Source: Muricea muricata
Taxonomy: Eukaryota; Cnidaria; Anthozoa; Malacalcyonacea; Plexauridae
Assembly (NCBI GenBank): GCA_963855995.1
Contig: OY979717.1
Location: 65,598,855 to 65,662,854, forward strand
DNA length: 64,000 nt
Reading direction: 5' to 3'
Position 1 is the first letter of the stretch; each line of letters opens with the position of its first letter. Of this stretch, positions 11,987-24,737 are shown piece after piece. Both the position numbers and the translations under genes were made by a program. The notes beneath the pieces are model-generated. The model saw nothing but the letters and a program-made list of their open reading frames with translations. It was not told where the DNA came from and ran no database searches.

Positions 11987-12720
11987 TTGGTTATTTGAAT
12001 TTAACATATGAACTTCGTTCACTGTACAAAATCCACGCACGCGATTGGTTAAAATCAATCACGTGTGTTTTTGTTATCTGGCAACGAGTCTTTTTAGTAC
12101 AGTATCGCACGGAAAACGTGCAATATTTATTTAAAATGACTATAAATTTTGTAAAAATCGATGAAATGAAAAAAAAAATCAAAGAGATCGAAGACGGAGC
12201 AGTTCCTAAAAGTACGAAAAGAAAACACAAAGAAGAGCATTGAAATTTTTCAAGGTAAATAAACTAAGCCAAGATTTAGGCGTGCGGTATTAAAATTAGT
12301 GCAAGCAGTGAAATCAAATCGTATATTAAATGGTTAGAGACTGTTACTCGGCCCCACGGCCTCGTGCAGTATAGAAAATTTTTCGTTCATTGTACATTCA
12401 GCTCGTGCGTTATTTGTAAACAAAACACTCACAACAGTCTCTAACCCTTAATTAGATTAGGTTAGGATGACATTTAACAAAGTTTAGCCTTTTATTTAAA
12501 TACATGTGATGACATTAGCATAGAAAATGTGTCTTACTGCTTTGAAAGTAAGCCTCATTTTAGCATAAACACCATCAAACTAAGTCAGGAAAACTACCAG
12601 TAGCTCTAAGTATGACTGACAAATTCTGCATCCAATTTTAATAGTAATGAGCGACATTAACAGGTATCATGTGTTGTGATACTAACACTCTTAATTTCTT
12701 TGGTTCTGCATTGAGCCTAC
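11987..12720. other. no confident gene
   Basis: The sequence at 12137-12240 encodes a short stretch with GAVPKSTKR, faintly like the N-terminus of Crypton/ZMYM-type proteins, then a stop. From 12330 to 12450 it is AT-rich with the palindromic words GAGACTGTT and AACAGTCTC. Nothing else is supported. Confidence 0.4.
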
Positions 12721-12937
12721 CTCGCCTTCCCTGACGTTTGTTCTTGGTTGTTCTTCGAGAAAAATATTTTCGTCCAACAGAGCCACTGGAAAATAAAGAA
12801 CTTTGCTTTTTGATCTTACTTTGTCCGGAATGTTCTTGGGACGAAAGTCAGGCATCAACTTGAGAAACGTTTCAATAGATGAGATAAAGGACTCCATATT
12901 AAACCTTGAATTGAACAGGACAACATCGGCAACAAGA
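12721..12937 (-). CDS. GTDC1: GTDC1 (QTMAN) exon, upstream part
   Basis: The minus strand encodes LVADVVLFNSRFNMESFI, FLKLMPDFRPKNIPDKV and SKVLYFPV. This closely matches vertebrate GTDC1 around LTADKILFNSVFNMESFL and KLIPDHRPKDL. The acceptor is the ttttcag immediately before 12937. The donor is probably GCGAG|GTAGGC at the 12721 edge, but a later donor is possible because the family is poorly conserved after this point. The next recognised exon, 2008-2117, lies 10.6 kb away, so this intron has been expanded by transposons. Upstream exons are not visible and may be beyond BEL/LINE insertions or outside the window. Confidence 0.8.
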
Positions 12938-12959
12938 CTGAAAAAGAATTCGAACATTT

Positions 12960-13148
12960 AAATGAAGAAAACATTTGTGGCTTCTTTAAGCTTAAATAAA
13001 CCACCTGGTCGCATTTTCTGCAAGAAAGCAAATCGATAAATGGTAATGGTATTTCAAAATTTTTCTTTTATTTTGTTCTCTCAGTATCAAGTATTGGTTA
13101 CCTTCATTCAAATCTTTACATGCACTCATAATAAACAAATGACTTCGT
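12960..13148 (+). repeat. dispersed repeat copy 2
   Basis: Related to 11190-11380. It shares ATGAAGAAAACATTTGTGG, TTTTCTGCAAGAAAGCAAAT and AATAAACAAATGACTTC. Confidence 0.6.
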
Positions 13149-13315
13149 AATTGTTTCATTTGACTGAAAACTGTTTAGTGAGAATAAACAATTAACCGAC
13201 CGCGAGTTTCTGAGAGAAGTGCAATTTAATGAAGAGAGTCAACGATACCAAGTCAGTTTACCGTGGAAAGAGGAATGCCTACCGATCGCCAGTGGTTTTT
13301 TATTTTGTGTCAGTA

Positions 13316-13348
13316 GTTTCAATTCTATTTCTGAAATAGAATTGAAAC
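13316..13348. repeat. 33-bp perfect palindrome
   Basis: GTTTCAATTCTATTT is followed by a central CTG and then its reverse complement, giving 16-bp arms within the BEL relic. It is probably a local inverted duplication of the pol sequence, since the word recurs only here. Confidence 0.8.
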
Positions 13349-13431
13349 ACTGAGCGTCCTCAAAGACAAGCGTTAAGTCATCACGAACATATTTCGTGCA
13401 CTTAAATTGGATAAGACTCGCTACCAATCCC

Positions 13432-13494
13432 AGTTGACTCGATAGCTCAATTGGTAGAGCGGCGGCGAGTTCGAATCACGCTCGAGACAACGAA
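13432..13494 (+). other. tRNA-like fragment
   Basis: ACTCGATAGCTCAATTGGTAG is a tRNA D-arm/A-box-like word. GAGTTCGAATCACGCTC resembles a T-arm/B-box. Only a few bases separate them, so the anticodon arm is missing and this cannot be a functional tRNA. It may be a SINE head or a tRNA pseudogene within the BEL relic. Confidence 0.45.
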
Positions 13495-15884
13495 TTTTTC
13501 GTTCTCCTCTGCAGTGTCAGATTAATATGAATCTAGTTTTGTGTCAGTAGGTTACGACAAAATTATTCTCGTTTGAAGAAAGACCCGGAACTTTTGATTA
13601 ATATTCCAAGGCTATCAAGCAGCAACAAGAGTTGGGAATAATCGAGCAAATTGCAGAGGAACCGGGTCACGACAAGTCTGCACATTACCTAGCCATCATG
13701 CCGTTGTGCGTCCAGAAAAGTGTACTACGAAGGTGAGAGTTGTGTTTGATGGACCTGCGAAGGACGGTGAATCAATGTTGTCAATCAATGAATGCCTTGA
13801 AAAGGGACCCAATTTGGTGCCGCACCTTTTCGATGTATTGGTGAAGTTTCGGGGGTATCCAGTTGGAATCGCGGCAGACGTAGAAAAGACTTTCCACCAG
13901 ATTGTAATACATCCTGATGACCCGAAGATGCTTCGATTTCTGTGGTTCAACGACCCTTTTAAAGAACATCCCGAAATTGTTCAGTTCCAGTTCTGCCGTC
14001 TGGTGTTCGGACTGACGCCAAGTCCGGCTATTTTGTCATCTCTTATACAACATCATATAGAGAAATACGAACAGAAAGAACCACAAGTCACCGCCTTGCT
14101 CAAAGATTCCTTCTACGTAGATTATTTTATTGGTGGATCTACAGATGATGACAAAGCGATTGAAATTTATGAGAACGCAAATGAAATAATAAAAGACAGT
14201 GGGTTTAGACTAAGGAAATGGACGTCCAATTCGAAAGTATTTCAGGAGAGAGTCGTAACCGAAGAACAGCCAATGAAAGTAGCGAAACCGTTCCACGAAC
14301 CGATTAAGACCGCGAAAACCCTCGGGAGCGAGAGAGATATGGAAGTGATTGACAGTCCCGTAAAACTCAGCGAAGAAAGTAACTGCGAGTTTACGCCTCG
14401 TTCGAGCAAGTACAATCAGGATATTACAGAACCTGTCACAGGGGAACAGCCGACTAGCGACTCTTCAAACCAAGATGAACGGTCCTCCGTTAAGGTCCTG
14501 GGGAACGCTCTTCAAACCAAGATGAACGGTCCTCCATTAAGGTCCATGGGGTCGAGTACGGTTTTGGTGAATTAATCGATTTAGTCAAAACGCTCCCTCC
14601 GACAAAGCGTTCCGTGTTGCTATTATCGGCAAAGATTTTCAATCCGTTAGGTTTTCTAGCGTTTACTATTGTTATGAAGATGTTGTTTCAAGCTTTATGC
14701 CTCGATAGAACTAATTGCGACGACCCTTTAACAAAAAGCTTATTAGACTCTTGGAACAAAATTATAAACGATCTTCAGGTGATGAAACCTATTTGAGTAT
14801 CACGATGTTACTTCAGCTACGTCAGTCGTGATTTTCCGTCTTATGAACTTCGTGGGTTTTCTGGCACTTCCTCCAAAGCATATTCCGCCGTGGTATCTCT
14901 ACGATCAATGCACCAAAATAGGAAAATCGAAGTTTCGTTGGTGGCATCGAAAACAAGAGTCGCGCCCATCAAACGTCAGTCAATTCCCCGTCTTGAGCTC
15001 CTCGGAGGCACAATCTTCGCTCGTTTAGTGAACTCACTTCAAAGAGCTCGTACACCGTGTTGTGTTGGGTTCGAAACAACAAATCGTGGAAACCCTATGT
15101 TCAACATCGGGTGAATGAAAGCTCACCGATGTAGACTCGTGGAAGTTTTGTCCGGGAGAAAAGAACCCTGCAGACTTACCATCCCGTGGAATTCGTGGAC
15201 CAGATTTAGCCCAGACTGAAGCTTGGTGGAATGGGGCAGAATTCTCAAGTCCTCCAAGGAAAATTGGCCCTCTGAGCCTAGGAATACTGAGATCGATGAG
15301 AATGAGGCCAATGTAGAAGTTATGAAGCAAAAACCACCGTCGTTGATTACGAGATCGTTGACCAGTGTGTCGAAAACAGTTGCATTACCGAATATTGAAG
15401 TGGTTATTGATGGTAATCGTTACGGCTACGAGTAACGGCGCGAGTGATGCGGTTGATCAATAACATTCGAGGCTGTCGAGTAGCATCGGGTGAACTTACG
15501 GTCGACAAATTGACAGCAGCTGAGAAACTCTGGCTCAGATCGATCCAAGCAAGCAGTTTCAAGGATGAAGCACGATGCCTCTCTCGCATGAACGAGAAGG
15601 AAACCATATTGGTCCAACATTTAGATTTGTTTAAAGATCAAGAAAACGTTATTCATTGTCGTAGTCAAATTGATGAATCATCGTTGTCCTTGTCTGAGAA
15701 GCAACCGATACTCCTCCTTCGAAACACCCCTTTACTTATCCTGGATCATCACAAAATCGTTCATCATACAGGGAAAAAGGAAACGTTAAATAGCATCCGA
15801 GAGACGATAGATAAAGATAGAAGGATAAATTGTTTAATGATACAACATCTTGCAGTCATAGACGGAATTACATGTGTATAAAAA

Positions 15885-18190
15885 AGAAATTTACAATAAC
15901 TAAGATTTATGACCATATAACCCCCACTTCCCTTGAACCCCCCCCCCCCCGCAATCTAAATATTTATCTAGAATCCTTAGAAGCGTAATGCATTATAAAC
16001 GAATCTCTAAAACGGTTGGTGTGTATTTCAGGAAGTTCAAAAGTTCTCCTTGTTTTTAAATGTTCAGTGTAGCATTATGACTTTGGTGTTAGTAAAGACT
16101 TTAATTCATGTTTGCTACTGATGACAATATCATTAAAAAGTTTATTGCTTAAAAGTTCTCTTCTTTCATAAAGTGATAAAAGTCCAGTTTCTGCGAGTGT
16201 TGATGAATAAGAAATACCAGGAAAAATAATTCGCATAGCTCTTTTCTGTATACGTTCATTTCTTCAGATAAGAATTTAAGTAGACTGCTGTGAAACAGTT
16301 GACAAGCATATTCGAGAGTTGATCTGATACAAGAAAGTAAATGTGAACAATGTCCAAAATATCAGTTCCTGCACGTTTAAGTAAATTGTCGAAGCAGATA
16401 AAGTCGTTTGGAAGCTTTCCGAGTAATGATGTTGACATGATCAGTCCATAAAAGATCATTCCTTAGTGTAACTCCCAAGATTTTTGTACTTTGTACTCTT
16501 TCAATTATTTGACCTTCAATTTCCATCTCATCGAACTGGGTTGGTTGCTTTTTAAAGGAAATGATGAGGGAATGAACTTTTCTGGGGGAATGGGGGAATT
16601 TGTTCTCGACTATTCTGATATATGATTGAGATTTTCTTGTAAAGAGCTACCTCCATTAGGCGAAATAGATTCAGAAGTCGTAGTATCATCTGCAAATTGC
16701 CATAAATATGTTGAAGAGATATTTTCCGGCAATGATAAATCATTTATCATTATCAAAAAAAGCCAAGGACCTAATCTTGTCCCCTGAGGTACGCCAGCCG
16801 GTATATCCAACCAATCCGAAAAGCAGTTATTATTTAACTTAACTTTTTGTGTTCTGTTTCTGAGAAAATCTAGTATCCAATTAATAACTGTTGGTTTGAC
16901 TCCTAGATCTTTTAGCTTATACATCAACAGATTATGGTCAACCAGATCAAATGCTTTTCTATAATCCAAAAGAATGGCTCGTACAGTTGAACTTGTAGCA
17001 TCAGTGTCACGTAGCCAGTGATAAATCATAGAAATCAAGGCCTACGTCGTAGAGGGACCAGGGAGAAAACCAAATTGACAGGGGTCGATTAAGTTCAATG
17101 TATGTGATCTAAGACCTCTTTCAATGATAATGCTTTCAGCACTTTTAGATAAGGTCGATGTGAGACTAGTTGGCCGCAAATCCTTGTTAAAATCACTAAT
17201 AATTGAGCCTTTTGGTAATGGAGTAACGTTTGCCATTTTCCATAAAAAGGAGATTTTTTGTTCGTGAAAAGAAGCCTTAAGTATATCCGTAACTGATGGA
17301 TAAAGGACATAAGCGAATTCTTTTAGCACCCAGTTTGGAAGGTCGTCAGGACCACATGAACGGGATACACTGATCTCTTTTAACTTTTTAACAACTGTTT
17401 CTTCTGTAACTGATATAGGTTCATCGTCATCAGCATTAACTCGAAATTCAGCTGATAACGGACAGTATTTTTCCAGCACACTAACAAAAGCCTCATTAAT
17501 TTTATCACTTAATTCCTTACTCGTATACTTGATGTCAGGGTTTAAGATAGATTGGATATTACTTTTTCTACCTTTATTATTTCCACAGAGTTCTTTAATT
17601 TCACGCCACCAATCACGACGTTTAGTATCACGTAACTCTTTCACTTTATTCTGGTAATAAATTTTACGGCACCGTTTTCGTTCTCTATTAACTTTGTTAC
17701 GCAATAACTTGAATAAGGATTCATTACCAGAAGCAAGAGCTTTCTGCCTACGAGCGATCAACGACTTGATTTGAACGGTCATCCATGGTCGATCTGTTTT
17801 ATGAACTTTTATCGAGCGTTCGGGCATGAGAGTATTTAAACCATAATCAATTAGTTCAGTCAAAATACTTAACTTTTTTGAGGACGAGTGGGTTGTAGTC
17901 ATCAAGTCAGGCCATGGTATTTCCATCAGATAGCGGCAAACAGCTCTTATCTCTTGATTTAATAGTAATCTTATTAAGACAGTCAGACTTTGTTCGAAAG
18001 GCAGGTTTCATAATAATAGTTATATGGTCAGACAGACCAAATGGCGGTAACGATATTGTTGGTGCGTAATATTCCAATAAATCCGAAAATATTTGATCCA
18101 GGGTATTCAAGCCTCGAGTAGGAAAGTCGATTGCTGGTTTAAGTCGAAGGAGGCACTTCTTTGCCAGATGGTGGTTTCTCTACATAATTA
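15885..18190 (-). mobile_element. CR1/L2-like LINE, decayed
   Basis: A minus-strand non-LTR element. From its 5' side it shows the endonuclease end LSDHITIIM (about 18020), linker sequence with ERKRCRKIYYQNKVKELRD (about 17690), and SCGPDDLPNWVLKEFA (about 17340). Next come NVTPLPKGS (about 17220) and DPCQFGFLPGPSTT (about 17060). The RT core follows with LLDYRKAFDLVDHN, AGVPQGTRLGPWLFL and FADDTTT (17000-16690). The usual C-terminal words KRAMRIIFPGISY and GLLSLYERREL lie at about 16250-16130. Frame breaks occur near 17910, 17040 and 16600. It interrupts the BEL relic on the opposite strand. A short C-homopolymer lies at 15939-15950 near its 3' end. Confidence 0.8.
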
Positions 18191-18203
18191 ATTAGTTAAC
18201 TGA

Positions 18204-18535
18204 GTGGCCAAAGCAATAATCGTTGAAGACCTGACGAAAGCCGAATACCTGATACTGAAGAATGTTCAACAGCATCACTTCCACGAAGAAATTATCGAAT
18301 TACGGAAACTTGATCAAACGAAGTTGGAAAAAAATACGGAGTTGAAAACAAAGACAAAAAGATTAGAACAGACCAGTTCCATTCAACGCCTAGACCAGTT
18401 TTTAGACGCAAGTGGACTTGTTCGCGTCGCAGGACGAATTAGACGATCAGATCTCTCATTACAGAAAAACACCCTATCATTCTGCCCAAGAACAGCCACA
18501 TAACCACCCTAGTCATACGACATAACCACCCCAGT
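18204..18535 (+). pseudogene. BEL/Pao relic 2, pre-integrase part
   Basis: One frame reads DLTKAEYLILKNVQQHHFHEE, then SIQRLDQFLDASGLVRVAGRI, the region before the integrase zinc site in BEL/Pao pol. It covers the same protein region as 15444-15881 but differs in sequence, so it is a second BEL family. A LINE fragment cuts it after ITTPVIF-like codons. Confidence 0.7.
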
Positions 18536-19290
18536 CATATTTTAAGTGGACACATCATATTGAACATATTGTAAAGAAGGTTAATCAAAGGCTTGGTCTT
18601 CTTAAACGCGTTAAGCATCTGCTACCTCTTAAGTCACGCCTCCTGTATTACAATAGTATTGTTATGCCACTTTTTGACTATGCGGACCTAGTTTGGGGAG
18701 ATAAACATAACTCAACCCAAATGTCTAGCCTACAGACGTTGCAGAATAAGGCTGCTAAACTCATTCTGGATAAGCCTTTATATTCATCTGCATCGGATGC
18801 CTTAACCACACTCAATTGGGTGTCGCTAGAAAAGAGACGCTACCAAAGGAGATGTGTCTTCGTGTATAAATGTCTAAACGGCCTAGTAAATCACGATATG
18901 GACTTATTAAGGCATGAAGATCAACATATGTATAATACTAGAAACAAGGACAAGCTTAGAATACCCACTGCCACTAGACAATGGGGACAACAGAGAACTG
19001 CGTTCCAGGCTGTTAATGATTTTAATTCATTAAACCCGGACATAAAGCGATCAGCAAATGTTGCGATTTTTAAGCGTAATATCTTAAAATTAGATTAGTA
19101 AATTGTTAACGTTGTTTCTAATGGTATCTATTTTCACATTTGTATATATACAGTATGATATATTTTAGGTTGTTATTCATAGTTGATTATATTAGCATTT
19201 CTGGAGAGTAATGTTAGAACTTTTAGAGATCCTTTTTGAAAATCACTTTTGTGAAAAAGTTTATCTCAATAAAGATCATAATCATAATCA
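18536..19290 (+). mobile_element. LINE 3' fragment inserted in BEL relic 2
   Basis: An intact 5'-truncated frame carries KVNQRLGLLKRVKHLLPL, then MPLFDYADLVWGDKHNS, LQNKAAKLILDKPLY, and a final QQRTAFQAVNDFNSLNPDIKRS ending at 19098. This is the post-RT C-terminus of CR1/L2-like elements. A 3' UTR follows, ending in an ATCATA microsatellite tail near 19275-19290 (AAGATCATAATCATAATCAC), as L2-like elements often do. The 5' truncation and tail fit target-primed reverse transcription. Confidence 0.75.
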
Positions 19291-19760
19291 CATTACCACG
19301 ACGCAGTACAACATCAAGGTCGCCTCTAGATGACACACGACAGGCTGGTTATTGGATAATCCATGGTGGAAGCGCCGCATCCAATGTCATCCATAAGTGT
19401 GTGAAGTGCCGCAGACAACGAGGTGTTACAGAGACCCAGAAAATGGCTGATCTTCCTTTCAAGCGCACCAAAGAAACAGCACCCTTCACATACACTGGTG
19501 TCTTCGGACCCTGGTACATCAGAGAAGGTAGAAAACGCGTAAAGAGGTATGGCCGTAGGCCAAAGTAACAAAAATCTACCTAAATGACGATGGTTTAGTT
19601 CGATAGAGATCCAAAAGGGAACACCCAACGTAGACAAGCACGGACGAAAAGAGAACGGTTTGAGCACGTACGACCACTGAATCCATAAATTAATCGTGCT
19701 GGTGGAAATGGTCGAAGAACGAGAGACCCAAGGGCACATCCCCGCCGAAGGCAAAAAGAG
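19291..19760 (+). pseudogene. BEL/Pao relic 2, integrase and C-terminal part
   Basis: Frame words DDTRQAGYWIIHGGSAAS, then HKCVKCRRQRG (zinc-site CxxC), QKMADLPFKRTKETAPFTYTG and FGPWYIREGRK define a BEL integrase N-terminus. KRYG follows, but the catalytic core is then deleted. The sequence jumps to a C-terminal BEL tail word around 19570-19760. It is the continuation of 18204-18535 across the LINE insertion. Confidence 0.7.
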
Positions 19761-19900
19761 AGATATGTTATATGTATCTATTAACCGTTTAGAGATTTTA
19801 CTTTAATTAGTTTTATTTAGAAAATGTATAAGGTTCACATTTTGGGGAGCCATGTAGCGGCCGTGACTTCCGGCCAGGGGACTTGCGGACATTTTGACGC

Positions 19901-20520
19901 CTAAGTAAACATCTGGAGAAAAGCTACTGGAACATCAAGCGGACTTAGTTTATTGTTAGTGAGCTGTTTAGTCGTTGTCCCGTCATAAATATTTGTAAGT
20001 ACATTCAAACGTTTAGTGTGTTGTTCCTTAACGTCTTGTAATTTATGACGTATAATTTGTAAATGGTCCTTAAGGTTCTTGGTACGACGAAAACACACCA
20101 TTGGTGGTTCTGGCATAATCTGCAAAAACCTTTCAGACCAACCTACAATTCCCTGCAATTCTCTAAATATCTCATAAAGAACTCTCAATGCTGGATGATA
20201 ATCAACTACAAAGCAATTTCTATTGCTATTTTCAATCCCCTCTTTCCGCTTAAGTAGACTATTCCTGTTCACTCCCATCACCCTTTCAAACTGGTTATCA
20301 ACATAATCGGAACAATACCCCCGTTTTACCAAAAACCCTTTAAGTTCTCCTAATTTTTCCTCAAAAACATTATCCGAATTACAAATTCGTCTCAAACGTA
20401 AACCTTGGCTATAAGGGATCGCTCTCTTAACGTGTGGAGGGTGACATGATTTAAAATTCAAACACTGATGCGCATCAGTAGGCTTAGAATAAACTTCAGT
20501 ATGATACGCATATATATATA
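19901..20520 (-). pseudogene. Penelope-like element fragment (RT C-terminus)
   Basis: The minus-strand frame reads VYSKPTDAHQCLNFKSCHPP, KRAIPYSQGLRLRRIC, LGELKGFLVKRGY and a later PPMVCFRRTKNLKDHL. It aligns with the end of the RT frame and the linker of the PLE at 24738-26060, from which it differs by about a third. The GIY-YIG domain is missing. A small TA run (20508-20532) marks its 5' edge. Confidence 0.75.
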
Positions 20521-20557
20521 CATATATATATAATTGTGCAAAATACCTCAAAAACTA

Positions 20558-20599
20558 ACCACTACAGTCTGTTTCATCCAGAGGGAATCTTCAGGTGGT
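20558..20599 (-). ncRNA. hammerhead ribozyme (PLE-associated)
   Basis: On the minus strand the order is stem-I strand ACCAC, core CTGAAGA, a short stem II (TCC CTCT GGA), core GAAA, a small CAGACTG stem III, the cleavage dinucleotide TA, and GTGGT. The last pairs perfectly with ACCAC to close stem I. Every invariant core position of a type I minimal hammerhead is met (CUGANGA, GAAA, UH). It lies just downstream of the PLE reading frame at 20636-22780, where PLE pseudo-LTR ribozymes are known to sit. Seen by eye; folding not computed. Confidence 0.65.
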
Positions 20600-20635
20600 A
20601 GACAAATTTTGAAAATGTGCGAGCTTCTTTTATGC

Positions 20636-22780
20636 TCAAGGCGGAAACGTGGGCGCGTGGGGGGTTGAATAGCATACATTCCTTTCTTTGTTTAGGTTGT
20701 TTACCTGAAATCTGCTTTTGTGTTGGCAGGCCGAAACTATTTCCGATCTTTTGTTAAGCAAGCAATTATTTTTTTCTTTCAAAATACTAATTTTTTCCTC
20801 CAAACATAAATTACATCTTTTAGATCCTCCCGTGTAAGAAATAGACTTTTTTAGTATGGACCATTTTATGGTGAAATCTGTTTTCTTTTGCTTTAAGTGC
20901 CAAACGTGTTTCGAAAGTTCCGTCTCGTTCGAATATTTTTTGTGTGTGAAAGATTTGATATGATTCCTGTATCGCTCTTTGAATGTGTTTGAGGTCATGC
21001 CAATGTAGTGCTTTGTGTCCTGTGTGTTGCCTGTAAAAATTGTTGCTTTGTATACAATGTCCTTACTCATGCACTTGCTCTGCAATGGGAATGCGTGCTT
21101 GTTCCTGCAGTTACAGTTCTCTGCGCTAATGTCTTGTGGTTTGCTTTTTCTAATTATGCGTGTGTTGTGACTTGTGATAATTGACTTAACGTTACTCATG
21201 CAGCTGTAACTGACCTTAACTGTGTTCCTATTGAAAATTTTGTGTAACTTGTTGCCTATTGGAAAGTGCGTGTCTATAAGCCTGAGGAAACTGCGTGCGA
21301 TGTTTGTCTTGACATTTTTACTAAATGGAGGGTTAAACCAAATGATGTTGCGTTGTCGTGGTTGCTGTGTTACATGTGGCATGTATTCCAGCTTGTGGCT
21401 GAAGTTGCTATGTCCTAGTGCGTTTTGATATGTTTGTACTGCATCGTCAAATACTTGTTTGTGAGATGACAGCGTTGAAATGCGCTTGTTGATGGATGCT
21501 GGAAGTTGCCTTAAGATGCTGGGCGGGTGGTTAAAGTGTGTGTGTATGTATAACGGATCGTCATTGGGCTTCCTATAAGGTTTATATTTTCCGGTAGAAA
21601 GCTCGAAAGTTACGTCTAGAAAGTTTACCACGTGTAAATTTGATTCTGCTGTTATTTTTAGGCCAAACTGTCCGAAAATTTTATGTAGCTCTTTCCTGGT
21701 TTTGTCTGCCAAACGTGCTGATCTGTTTTTAATAATCGCCAAACCATCATCCCTGTACAAGCCAATGTTTTTCTTGCCAAACTTTTTTCCTAAATGGTTT
21801 AAGATGAAAAGACCTACTAGTTCGCAAATTTCTGCCCCGCCATAGCTACCCATGGTAACATCAAACAAATTGCTATTGTTGTTTTTGATCCACGGTCTTC
21901 CGTGATTGAAAAGGAGTGACTTTCTAGCGTGTTTTATCTCGTCCGAAATGTCAGCCAAATTGGAGGCCCAAGATAATGCTTGGTCCAGTAAATTTTCTGA
22001 AATTGACGGGTAAAAGTCGACTATGTCAAACGAAATGAAAGAATGCCTAGTTTTTTCCTCGATGCTGCCAAACCATTCTATAACGTTTTGCGTGTTTCTT
22101 CATTGGTTTACGTTCAAAATTGTCCGAAGTTTTGTGTTTAATTTGTCTAAAATTGATTTACTAATTTTTCCGGAATCGCTTTTTGCTGGGTTGATGAGCC
22201 GGCATTTTGGGTTGTTTTGAAAATTTTCCTTGTGATCTTTGAGAGAAATGAAAGCTTCGCGTTTTTTCATGCATTCAATCCGGTTGCCAATCGAAAGTTT
22301 ATTTGCGATATGATTTAGTTCGTTGTTTATTTCCGAAATGTTTTCCTCAGATCCGTGTTTATATGTCTTTGTGATGTTGTTGTGCAAGAGCTTGTTGTAT
22401 GTGTCGAGCGAGGTTTCATATATGTTCCTAGTTTTATCAGCGAAAACAAACATTTTGTCGGATGAATTGATTTTCTTTAAGTCATTTGCCAAAGTGTCTT
22501 GAAAATAGTCTTTTGTGTCTCGAAATTTAATGGTTTCTAGTAATTTTATAACGTCTTCTTCGAAAGGTTTCAGTTCCAAAACTGTGAGAGGTGTTTTATT
22601 AGACGAAAGGCCGAAATTCCTAGTGTTTTCCTGACTTTTTTCTCCTTTTAGAAAGAAATGAGCTTTCCATCTCATACGTTTTAGTACGCTTTCCGCTTTT
22701 TCAATCAAATTCCTCAGATAGTTGTTCCTTGATGGTATAGGGATGTTTTTCAGTGAATAGTCTAGTCGAAATTGCCTCAT
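20636..22780 (-). mobile_element. Penelope-like element, Neptune-like, with GIY-YIG
   Basis: A 715-codon frame starts at MRQFRLDY (22780) and ends at 20636, with one in-frame TGA at 22100-22102. The N-terminal part has [20 protein letters not shown], a PLE RT fingers word. After the stop, FISFDIVDFYPSISENLL is RT motif A-like, MGSYGGAEICELVG is motif B-like, and YRDDGLA is the catalytic motif C. A Cys-rich linker (CNCRNKHAFPLQSKC) and a GIY-YIG endonuclease (VYKATIF ... KHYIGMTSNTFKERY ... CNLCLEEK) follow. The Cys-rich linker before GIY-YIG is typical of Penelope/Neptune-type elements. Only one stop interrupts it, so it is young. It is half of a head-to-head inverted pair with 22925-23547. 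Confidence 0.85.
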
Positions 22781-22924
22781 TTTAAGGTACGAAATTAGAT
22801 TTCGAAAACGAGAGTGCACAACCAATGTAGGGTGCGGATATACATTGGTTGTGCACCCTCGAAAGTGCACAACCCTACATTGGTTGTGCACTCTCGTTTT
22901 CGAAATCTAATTTCGTACCTTAAA

Positions 22925-23801
<877 letters not shown>

Positions 23802-23979
23802 TTATCACATACTTGTACCTTTATCTAGAGCAAAAACCAGATTATATTTTCAAATTATTTACACTTCGAGTACATTTCAAAATGAATTCAAAATGATTGT
23901 TTAAAATACGCTAAATAGGTAGAAATTACAAAAACAAACCAAAAATAACTTATCTTTTAATAGCTGCAAATTTCTTTGT

Positions 23980-24350
<371 letters not shown>

Positions 24351-24643
24351 TTGTATATCTGATAAAGCGCGAATTGCGAGTGTTTTAAATACTTCTAAAT
24401 CGATTCATTTTATACCCATCTTGTCTGTTTGTATATCAAAGAATTTCCAATATAGATGTTGTATAAGCCGAGAAAATCGAAGTAAAAGATTTGTGAAAAT
24501 CGACATGTGTTTTATCTCATATATAGACTCTAGTCACGGCTATGATTTCCTTTGTGTTTTTTCATGAATTATTAATGAGGTTTAGAAATATATATATATA
24601 TTTCTTCAAAAAATCAATACCAAAACTTTATACTTTTAATAAT

Positions 24644-24680
24644 AACATATTTACGTTTCGGGACTCAGCCCCTTCGTCAG
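24644..24680 (-). ncRNA. hammerhead ribozyme core (PLE-associated)
   Basis: The minus strand reads CTGACGA, stem II GGGGC TGA GTCCC, GAAA, a CGTAAATATG mini-stem III, then TT. Core positions fit the minimal hammerheads of PLEs. Stem I is weak here, so activity is uncertain. An identical core lies on the plus strand at 26462-26498 at the end of the inverted partner copy. Confidence 0.5.
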
Positions 24681-24737
24681 AAACAAGAAAGTTAGCTTAC
24701 ACCAAATCTTAAATAGTCTCACCTTACATAAATTAAC

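Larger units (their letters stand above)
13196..15881 (+). pseudogene. BEL/Pao retroelement pol relic 1
   Basis: Plus-strand frames give BEL/Pao pol in order. The run is FLREVQFNEESQRYQVSLPW near 13205, QELGIIEQIAEE near 13635, and an RT domain with KVRVVFDGPAKDG, GIAADVEKTFHQI and CRLVFGLTPSPAIL. The catalytic word reads YVDYF at about 14115, where BEL elements usually have YVDDF. RNase H-region words follow (IFNPLGFLAF; PRLELLGGTIFARLV), then GEKNPADLPSRG, LTVDKLTAAEKLW, and an integrase zinc-site word VHHTGKKETLNSIRE at 15750-15800. The frame changes many times and no LTR was found. A LINE inserted on the opposite strand ends it. The catalytic change means even the longest frame (13706-14575) would be inactive. 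Confidence 0.8.

Noticed and set aside
12137..12243. Possible Crypton-like N-terminus (AVPKSTKR)
   Set aside because: Only eight residues match and a stop follows soon after; kept as a note, not a feature.
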